Shown piece after piece: positions 56,527 to 64,000 of a DNA stretch of 64,000 nt (the first letter of the stretch is position 1; each line of letters starts with the position of its first letter). The notes beneath the pieces were generated by a model. That model had not been told where the DNA came from and searched no databases. It saw only the letters and a program-made list of their open reading frames with translations. Location: contig CM045758.1 in NCBI GenBank assembly GCA_025200525.1, positions 166,434,261-166,498,260 of the forward strand, read 5' to 3'. The DNA comes from Camellia lanceoleosa (Eukaryota; Streptophyta; Magnoliopsida; Ericales; Theaceae). Both the position numbers and the translations under genes were made by a program.

Positions 56527-56825
56527 TACTATATATTAAGCAAAAGAGAGTTTTTAACCCCCAAGACCTGTGAGAGCTCCAATATGTCAATCTTAATTTT
56601 CTAATTTTTTGTTTTTTAAAAAAAATTAACCTCAGCATTTATTAACTTCTCTCAACTCACAAGACTTTTTGACTTCTCTCATAATTACTGTAGTACCTTT
56701 TCCAAAACAAATAATTTGTATATTAAAAAAAATAAAACAAAAATAAATATCTATATCTATATCTATCTCTTTATTTATATCTATCTCTAACTCACAAGTT
56801 TTGTGAGAGTTCCAATATTTGAACC
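56527..56825 (+). mobile_element. Helitron unit 9 (family B), 5' fragment
   Basis: Starts TACTATATATTAAGC right after the CTAG of unit 8 and follows family B for about 290 bases (AACTCACAAGTTTTGTGAGAG). It then ends at the Tat LTR, so it is either truncated or cut by the LTR element. Confidence 0.75.
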
Positions 56826-57396
56826 TGTGTGAGTGAATTTCCGATCACACTGCCCTCCTTAGTGATTCAGCGGAAGAACACAGTAGAGTACGGCCTCAGA
56901 ATCTCGCAGACAGAAAGAAAAGACTCCGGCGGTGGTTCTTCCACCCGGGGGTACTCCGACGATCAAGTCAATATATCTCTCAAAGATAATCAAGTACTTA
57001 ACTCACTAGCTTGAGCATCAAAAAACATACCTTAGACCCATGGGGGTGCCTCTCTTTTATAGCCAATACAATCCTAGTCCCAATGGGATCCTGGCCCTAA
57101 TGGACTTAGGATTATCGCTAATCTAGGACTCCGGTGAGTTCAGACAACCTCCCTAAGAGTTTTATCTTTACCCAAACTGAAGTCTTCTCACAATCTAGGA
57201 CTCTTGTTTATATCTTAGTTGAGCTTCCTCTTCATTCTAGGACTCTTGTCCTTTATCCGCTTATCTCGGATTCCGATATCTTCGGAGGTAACCTCGGCCT
57301 AACCGAGATAACCTCAAGACAACTACCGTAACACGTGGGGATCTCGGCTGACACTTCGGTGTCACCTCGGCCACGTGTTGGTACTCAGAAAATACA
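56826..57396 (-). repeat. Tat 3' LTR (boundaries inferred)
   Basis: About 571 bp. On the minus strand it would start TGTATTTTCTGAG and end ACTCACACA. TATAAAAGAGAGGC on the minus strand at about 57050-57062 is a TATA box. The outer boundary is where Helitron unit 9 stops. The inner boundary is set by the polypurine tract, and no second LTR is in the window to confirm it. Confidence 0.6.
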
Positions 57397-57413
57397 TCCC
57401 CACAACTGCCCCC
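57397..57413 (-). other. Tat polypurine tract
   Basis: On the minus strand this reads GGGGGCAGTTGTGGGGA immediately before the LTR. The purine-rich ends fit plus-strand priming, though CAGTT interrupts it. Confidence 0.55.
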
Positions 57414-58321
57414 TAGGTTCTATTACCTCAGCATTCTGAGGTGATGGAACCTATCTTCAAACTTTTTCTCGTACATCGGCCTAAGAACTTTCTAGCCGAG
57501 ATCATTCATTCCAGATCGGCATGTCCTCTTGATTCAAATCAATTCCCTACGCCAGCGTATGAGTGTCATACACCAATCTTCAACCATTCTGAGGACGCGT
57601 TTCATTCTTACTGGTCCGTGCCAGTGACGCGCCTTCAAGCCGTCTTTTCTCTGCCTGTGCCGTCTGGCGCATGCGTTACCCTAGGCGTAATTATTGCTGT
57701 TTTTCTGCCGCCGTTTCAAATTTAGGAAAAAACGATTCCCTCTCTCTTTCTCCTTCACTTTTGTATTTTGAATCTCCTTACTTTCTTTCTCTCTAAAACT
57801 TTTTCTCTTTCAATTCTGCCATTACTCTTGCCCGAAGCCCCCTCGCCTCCTCATACGCCATTTTTATGGCTCTGAAGCTCTTGCTACTGTTGCGTTCATT
57901 ATCTGACCTCGACGAAGCTTCATCCCGACCTCACCTTTATCTGGTAAGCCACCGTTCCCTTCTCTTCCCAGTTCTCGCTTGTTTATGAGATTTCTCGTTA
58001 CTTGATTGTTCTGTATCTGATTTTGTAAATCTTATACCTCATCTCATTTTTTGTTTATACTGCGAATACTTCACCCCTGTTTTTGGCCTTCCACTCTTTC
58101 GTGTTCTTGAATCTGAAACTTCTTTTTTGCTTTCCTGTTTTCCAGATTTTCTTCCCTTCATACTCATCATTCGTAGATTTAGGCTTGGGATTTGCTGTAG
58201 ATCCTTCAATCTTTTAGGAAAATCAAACCAACTTCCCCAACATACACATAGGTTAAGCCGAGGTCCTAAGAGCCCTTTAGGAATACTGCTTCAGAGTCGA
58301 ACACTTGTTTATATCAAGACC
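57414..58321 (+). promoter_or_regulatory. Upstream and 5' leader of the accessory gene
   Basis: Between the polypurine tract and the ATG at 58322. It includes a CT-rich segment (57735-57850) and a likely leader intron from GTAAGC at 57944 to TTTTCCAG at 58145. The ORF at 57441-57725 has no family motif. Confidence 0.45.
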
Positions 58322-60655
58322 ATGGGTGTGTGGAGGGATAGAGTCAATACCCCAACCAAGCTTCAAAACTTCAGGCAAGAATTTTCCATACCAGAGGATG
58401 TCCACCTCAGACTAGCTGAGGAGAAGGATTCCATTATGCCCGATGGTGATAAAATGCCTTTCCCTATAGTAGCCTTCGTCCAAAGGACTTAGGTTCCCTC
58501 TAGATCCCCTCTTCCGCGAGGTCCTTCATTACTATACCCTGAACCCCATGCAACTTTCCATTAACGCCTATAGGACACTCAATGGAATAATAGCCTTAGC
58601 TCGACAGGAGAACGTTAGGATTACTCTAGCCGATATCCAATATTGCTACACAATGTGCCCCCTGAACCTTAAAGAAAAGGGTTATGTCTACTACCTCAAG
58701 CCGAGGTCCACGACCTATAAAATAGTAGCCGACCTTCCAGACTCCAACAAAGGGGCTGGAGATAATTACTTGATCGTTTCTGGAAACTGGGAATTTGCCC
58801 CAGATGAAGAAGTTCAACTCTTCCCTCTTCCTCGAACGGTCAAGGAGGGCAAGGGTAAGAGTCCAACGTTAACTGCTTAGCTGTTGTTTTCGTCAATTTT
58901 TTCCAAATTGAATCTGTTTTTGATGTTGTATTTCTTCTTTGCAGACGTTCGCCAGCCACCCAAGGATTTTCGCCAATCGTATTTCCTTAGGCCCGAACTG
59001 AAAAAGCTCTTAGACCTTCCACTTCAGCGACGAAAAGCTCCATTGTTGTTGAACTTCATCCCCACTTACACGTCCAAGTTGTCCGACGTTCCAAGGAAGA
59101 GGAAGAAGAGCGCTTCTCCATCAACTGCCTCTACAGAACAGGCTGCCTCCACATCTGAGCCAGCCGATCAACCATCAACCTCGGCTCCAAAGAAACGCCG
59201 ACGAAGGCTTGTTAAAACAGCCGAGATGGAAAAACCAAAAAAAGTGGTGCTGAACCTCTTGGCCGATCTTCCAGATGATATGGATGATGCACCAGCCCAA
59301 CCTCTGCCCCCACCAAAGCCGAAGAGAACCAAGAAGGCCCAGCCAAAGGCGAAGGCTACTGTGGATGACGCAGAGGCTGAAGATGCCCTGCCAATCTCCA
59401 AACTGGCCGAGAAGATCACTTCGGCTCCTGCTAAGAGACTTCTTTGAAGCCCGACCATCGAGGCCACTCAGCAAAAGAAGCCAAGGTCTACATCTACCTC
59501 AACTTCAGGTTCCAGGGTTCCCAAAGTTCCCTGGGAACCCAAAGTTACACTTGAAGACAGGCCAGTCTACACCAATGAAAGCGCTACCGACGTCAACATC
59601 GGCTTGGCGCTCAGCACAGCAGTCCTTCTTGAGGGCGATATGGAGCGTAACGAAAAAATGGGTGGCTATGAGAATTACGCCTTCATGATGCAGCGTTCAG
59701 TCCAAGTAAGTCTACGAATTTGATAATTTGTCTTTCATACTCATAAAATTTTGAAATGTTTATAATAACTTCTGCCTTGTATTCTTCCAGGCCATCCAAC
59801 ACGCCCATACCTTCTCCATGCAGGCTTTTGAAACAAAGAAGTAAGCCGACATGGAGAAGGAGTTTTCTCTTCTCCACAAACAAAACAGGGCCCTCCAGTT
59901 GAAGATGAAAAAACTGGAGGACCAGGCCGAGGAGGCAACCAAGGCTAAGCAGATAGCCGATGAGAAGGCTGACGCCGAGGTCATTAAAACATGCCATAGC
60001 TCAGCAAAAGGAAGCCGAGGAGAAAGCGGCCCAGGCCGAAAAAGAGCTACAAGAAGCCTTGGCCACAAAGAAAGCTGAAATCAATGCTGCTTATAATGAA
60101 GGCATGGCCGATGTCGCTGAAGACTATATGCTTCAGGTCAAGCAAGCATGTAACAGGGGATATTCCCTAGGTTGGAATGCTTTAGCCAAAGAGCTTAATC
60201 TTCCAGTTGACTCGCCATGGCGCAAGACTAAGGCCATGCGTCTTCCTTGCCCTCCTCCTCCATCTCCAGGCCAAGCTGAAGAAGATGATTCTGAAGCCGA
60301 GGCTGAAGAGGAAAGTGAAGGTGAAGCCCTGGTGAGGAAGGCCAAATCTCCTCCCAAGGCTGATCAAGTTTTGGACTTGACTGAAGATGAAGATCCTGAA
60401 GCCGCTCCCAAAAAGGCAGACATCGGCACTCTTTCCTCTGATCTTCTTTTAGCAGAGAGAAGTGTTGATGAAACCCTTGCCGAGATTGATGCTGAAGTTG
60501 TAGCCGACAAACAGGCTGAGGTTGCAGCAAATAAAGAAGCTGAGGCTGTGGTGGAAAGGCAGACTGAGGTTGTGACAGAAAAAAGTATTGAGGTTATTTC
60601 TCAAGAGTCCTCCGAGGCCCCTGCCCAACCTACTCCCGAAGCTGAAGAAATTTAG
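58322..60655 (+). pseudogene. Accessory gene of the Tat element, opposite to pol, with introns (gypsy-type transposon domain plus coiled coil)
   Basis: Plus strand, opposite to the element's pol genes. ATG at 58322 has a strong context (ACCATGGG). The first exon has FRQEFSIPEDVHLRLAEE, a frameshift near 58485, then GLRFPLDPLFREVL and YRTLNGIIALARQ... LADIQYCYTM, the pattern of the domain named putative gypsy-type transposon (PF04195). An intron at 58855-58944 (GTAAGA...TTTGCAG) joins it in frame with DVRQPPKDF. A Lys/Pro/Ala-rich stretch carries a TGA at 59445-59447. A second intron at 59706-59790 (GTAAGT...TTCCAG) joins SVQ with AIQHAHTFSMQAFE. A TAA follows, then a long coiled coil with a frameshift near 59990 and an acidic tail to the TAG at 60653-60655. 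Function is unknown. Confidence 0.75.
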
Positions 60656-60978
60656 ATGCTTTGTACTTTTCTTTTTTGTACTTTGTCTCTTTCTTTTTGT
60701 CCTTTCCTTCAATATACGCTGTCTTTTGTGGCCGATGTGCCCTCTATGTAGCTTGTGAACAAAATTTTTGCTTAGACCACAGTGCCTTCCTTTTATATGC
60801 AACTGTTTCTTTCTGAATGTTTCAGTCTTTAAATTCTTCTTTATTGCTTCTGTGCAGTTTTATACTTAGAATATTTCATATGATTCACACCATTCTTCCC
60901 TTGCACAATCTCCTCGGGGGTTACATACCTCGGGCATGTTTTACCTGAAGATTTGCCTCGGCTAGGACTGCACCTGTA
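60656..60978 (+). other. 3' flank of the accessory gene
   Basis: T-rich sequence with AATATA-like signals near 60710, as in a plant 3' UTR. No ORF with motifs. Confidence 0.4.
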
Positions 60979-61465
60979 AACTTGTCATAAGCTTCAGCAA
61001 GTATAAAGCATATAAATTCAATTAATCTCTATCTTGTAAATTGCTACAAATTTCAACAAGTGAAGATAAACAATCATATTAGCTTAACTTTAACTTGTAA
61101 ATTGCTACAAATTTCAACAAGTAAGGAAAAGAAATTTATCTAAACTTTAACTTTAACTTGTAAATTGCTACAAATTTCAACAAGTAAAGATAAGGAATTT
61201 ATCTCGGCTTAACTTTAACTTGTAAATTGCTACAAATTTCAACAAGTAAAGATAAGGAATTTATCTCGGCTTAACTTTAACTTGTAAATTGCTACAAAAT
61301 TACTACAAATTTCAACAAGTAAAGATAAGGAATTTATCTCGGCTTAACTTTAACTTGTAAATTGCTACAAATTTCAACAAGTAAAGATAAGGAATTTATC
61401 TCGGCTTAACTTTAACTTGTAAATTGCTACAAATTTCAACAAGTAAAGATAAGGAATTTACGGCT
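60979..61465. repeat. 62-bp tandem repeat in the Tat element
   Basis: About seven copies of a unit with CTTGTAAATTGCTACAAATT and CAACAAGTAAAGATAAGG, then TTTATCTCGGCTTAACTTTAA. The motif ATCTCGGC recurs at 61201, 61263, 61336 and 61398; one copy has an 11-bp insertion. The first two units are more diverged. Each unit contains inverted TTGTAAATTGCTACAA-type symmetry. Confidence 0.88.
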
Positions 61466-61633
61466 TAACTTCGGCTAAGCATTACTAATGTCTTCTCTCT
61501 GCCCCCAATGTGAACCTAAGTTCCTCTTGGGTTCTCATTATTCAAAAAACAACATCATGCAAAGTTGTATAACTTCAGAGGAATTCTGCTAAGATTTTAT
61601 TGATCATATCGGCAAGAAAAAATCAAACAATAT
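61466..61633 (-). other. Noncoding stretch after integrase
   Basis: Between the tandem repeat and the integrase stop. Nothing recognisable beyond AT-rich sequence. Confidence 0.5.
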
Positions 61634-62700
61634 CTAATGATAGAAAAACTTTAAATTACAAGTGTTCCACGGTCTAGGCAATGCTTTGCCCTCATTATCT
61701 TCGAGCCGATATGCCCCATTTCCCAACACCGAGGTGATTCTGTAGGGGCCTTCCCAGTTTGGGCCAAGCTTGCCCTCTCTGGGATCCTTCTTATTGCCGA
61801 CGACTTTTCTCAATACTAGGTCGTTGACTTGAAAATCTCTTGGATTGACCTTCTTGTTGTAAGCTTTGGCAAGCTGTTGCTGGTATGCTGCAAGCTGGAT
61901 TGCAGCTTTCTCCCTTCTTTCTTCTAGTAGGTCCAGATCTCGGGCTAAGAGCACATCATTAGACCCGTTCTCAACTCCTCGTTCTCGATCCTCGATGCCG
62001 ATCTCGATGGAATGATCGCTTCGTGCCATAAGCCATGGCAAAAGGGGATTCCCCTGTTGATCTTCTCGGCGTAGTGCGATATGCCCAGAGCACGTTGGGC
62101 AATTCGTCTACCCACTTTCCTTTTGCTGCCTGCAGCCTCTTCTTTATTCCATCTAGAATGACTTTATTTGATGCTTCGGCTTGCCCATTACTTTGGGGAA
62201 AGCTTGGTGTTGAAAAATAGTTTTTTATCTTGAACTTGGCGCAAAAATGGAAGGATGAGCTTGCTGTCAAACTGTGTTCCGTTGTCGGCAACGATTGCTC
62301 TTGGAATCCCAAATCTGGTGATGATGCTTTTCTAGATGAAGTTCTTCACATCCACATCTCGGATTTTGGCAAGGGGCTCTGCTTCTATCCATTTTGTGAA
62401 GTAGTCTGTTGCTACCAGAAGGTACTTCCGTTGTCCAGTGGCTTGGGGCAATTGTCCAACGAGATCCATCCCCCATTGGGCAAATGGCCAAGGACTGGAA
62501 ACAGGGTTTAGGTCAGCAGCTGGCTGATGTATCAACGGTGCAAACCTCTGGCATTGTTCACACTTCTTCACATAGGCTTCTGCGTCTTTTTGCATATAGG
62601 GCCACCAATACCCCTGGGTAATGGCCCTGTGAGCTAATGATCTGCCCCCTGCGTGGCTTCCACAAACTCCTTCATGAATTTCATACAAAAAGTCTTCGAC
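61634..62700 (-). pseudogene. Tat integrase, broken
   Basis: Minus strand. Zinc domain: HEGVCGSHAGGRSLAHRAI and KKCEQCQRFAP (HHCC pattern). Core: FAQWGMDLVGQLPQATG (first Asp) and LVATDYFTKWIEAEPLA. After a stop near 62333 comes [19 protein letters not shown] with the catalytic Glu, then [24 protein letters not shown] frameshift near 62030 leads to the C-terminal piece, with EERREKAAIQLAAYQQQLAKAYNKKV and GKLGPNWEGPYRITSVLGNGAYRL, ending at 61634. The second Asp region near 62270 is damaged. Not functional. Confidence 0.88.
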
Positions 62701-63182
62701 CTGAAGAGGGTGTACACACCTTAAAAGAGGTCCAGTGAAGGATCTTCTGTACAGTTGTCCTTCTGCTGTCAGGCTGAATCTTGCCGACTTCAGTCTGACC
62801 TTGTGTGCTTCTTTTCGATCTTCTCGCGCTTTTCCTCTTCAGAATGCAATAATTGCATCCATCCAAATTGGTCCCATGTCCACATAATGCTTCTTGCATT
62901 GTGTGGTGACTCTATGCTCGGGCTTGATAGGTAATCCACCATGATTGTCCTCGTCTTTCCGGTTTGCATTGAGCTTGCTAGATTGGCCAACGTCGGCGTG
63001 GTTGTTATCTTCTCGCTAACTCAAGAAGTCGGCTTTTGAAACATGTCTGTCAGTCTGATGACTTCTTTTGCATATGCCGACATCCTTTCATCTCGCAACA
63101 AACTCTCCTGTAGTTTGATTCACTATGAGTTGTGAGTCACAAAAGACTATTACCTCATCTGCCTCTGCCATCGCCAAATTTT
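62701..63182 (-). pseudogene. Tat linker between second RNase H and integrase, decayed
   Basis: Minus strand. The end of the second RNase H domain and the linker (LANLASSMQTGKTRTIMVDYLSSPSI at 62930-62990) are present in several frames with stops and shifts, including a TAG near 63020. It ties the RNase H and integrase pieces into one former polyprotein. Confidence 0.7.
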
Positions 63183-64000
63183 TCAAAGAATCAAGGTTTC
63201 ATACTCCGCCTCGTTATTCGAGGCTTTGAACCCTAGTCGAATAGATTGCTCCAGTATCTCCCCATCGGGGGAAATTAACACTACACCTGCCCCTGCACCC
63301 TGCCAGTTTGAGCTCCCATCAACAAAAAGTTGAAAGGAGTCGCCGATGTAGATGCTGCAAGGTCTGAGTTTTTCCTTCCTGGGTTCCTTACCCTTTGGCT
63401 GGGCTTCTCCTTCCTTGTTTGGACATCGTTCATCTCGGCTCAACGGAGCCTGATTTTCGATGTATTCTGGCGAGAACTCAGCCACGAAGTCGGCCAAGAC
63501 TTGGCCCTTAATTGCGGTTCTTGGCCTGAACTCCAGGTCATACTGACCCAAAATTACTGCCCATCTTGCAATTCTTCCAGTCAAGTCTCCTTGTTGTAAC
63601 AAGGATTTTAATGGGTGCTCTGTCAGAACCACTATCTTGTGGGCCTGAAAATAATGGTTTAGCTTCTTTGAGGCCATTACCAAGGCCAGCATTAATTTCT
63701 CCAGTGGTAAATACCTTGTTTCAAGATCGCCAAGGTTTTACTTACATAGTAGACGCATACGCTTCTCTCTTCTCTTCTCGGACGATCACAAAGACTTCAT
63801 GCGTGCTCAAACTGCTAGGTATAAGAACAGTTCCTCCTGTGTTGAGGTGTTGAGAGGATCAGCCGAGGTAAGGTACTTCTTCAGTCGGCCAAAGCGCCTC
63901 ACATTCCTCTATCCATAAAAATCTGCGGCCTTTTTCACCAGATTGAAAAAAGGTTTACACTTGTGCGAACTTCGCTTATGAACTGTTTGGTCAGCGCCCT
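63183..64000 (-). pseudogene. Tat RNase H and second RNase H-like domain, partial
   Basis: Minus strand, cut by the window end. The best stretch (63183-63692) has LALVMASKKLNHYFQAHKI and LTGRIARWAVILGQYDLEF, the end of the first RNase H. A linker with DFVAEFSP follows, then FQLFVDGSSNWQGAGAGVVL and FKASNNEAEYETLI, the second RNase H-like domain with its first catalytic Asp and Glu. To the right (63693-64000) earlier RNase H and RT-connection sequence can be traced (FFNLVKKAADF) with frameshifts and stops. Confidence 0.85.

Larger units (their letters stand above)
56826..64000 (-). mobile_element. Ty3/Gypsy Tat-lineage element, minus strand, 3' part
   Basis: Right to left on the minus strand: RNase H, a second RNase H-like domain, integrase, a noncoding stretch with a 62-bp tandem repeat, an oppositely oriented accessory gene, polypurine tract and 3' LTR. 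A second (archaeal-type) RNase H domain next to the first is the mark of the Tat group. The rest of pol, gag and the 5' LTR lie beyond position 64000, so the target duplication cannot be checked. Confidence 0.85.

Noticed and set aside
60979..61465. Regularly spaced repeats considered as a CRISPR array
   Set aside because: The whole 62-bp unit repeats including the would-be spacer, in a eukaryotic retrotransposon.
1..64000. tRNA, rRNA or microRNA genes
   Set aside because: No cloverleaf or conserved rRNA stretch was noticed; tRNA-like matches are only the primer binding sites. A tRNAscan-SE or Rfam search was not possible here.

Overview
This is eukaryotic nuclear DNA from a flowering plant, most likely a eudicot; no species can be named. 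It is AT-rich, it holds several classes of plant transposable element nested in one another, its broken genes carry GT-AG introns, and it has no bacterial gene organisation. I see no intact host gene, no tRNA or rRNA gene and no CRISPR array. Every coding region is a decayed element gene or a broken gene fragment.

Positions 1-37151 read as one nest. The host is an hAT DNA transposon on the minus strand whose transposase gene is cut into three pieces (35948-36022, 18869-20644, 53-290). A Ty3/gypsy Athila element (20645-35947, target duplication ATCAC) sits near the transposase start. A Ty1/copia element (291-18868, duplication AGAAA) sits in the hAT dimerisation domain. The copia leader holds a Ty3/gypsy Tekay/Del chromovirus (6544-17531, duplication AATAT), and the Tekay polymerase holds a 975-bp non-autonomous hAT element (11759-12733). 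The Athila 3' LTR holds a solo LTR of another family (33041-35121, duplication AAAAG). Each insertion is supported by a target duplication, by host sequence that continues on both sides, or both.

Positions 37152-42910 are lower-copy DNA with small DNA elements. A first-exon remnant of an LRAT/NC-domain protein gene lies on the minus strand at 37424-37973, split by a 450-bp Harbinger-like MITE. The hAT element lies just downstream, probably in that gene's first intron. Further on are a hAT-type MITE, a 1.37-kb Mutator-like element with long terminal inverted repeats and a perfect 9-bp duplication, and a second MITE related to the one in the LRAT exon.

Positions 43141-56825 are an array of Helitron-type elements. 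Most start TCTATACTATATATTAAG; five copies end in the hairpin CCGTGC-ATA-GCACGG followed by CTAG or CTAA, and several join head to tail with no spacer. A second solo LTR of the 33041 family interrupts the first unit.

Positions 56826-64000 are the 3' part of a minus-strand Ty3/gypsy Tat-lineage element that runs off the right edge: its 3' LTR, an oppositely oriented intron-containing accessory gene (58322-60655, plus strand), a 62-bp tandem repeat, then integrase and RNase H remnants. All reverse transcriptase and integrase reading frames are broken by stops, frameshifts or insertions, so nothing here looks mobile by itself today.
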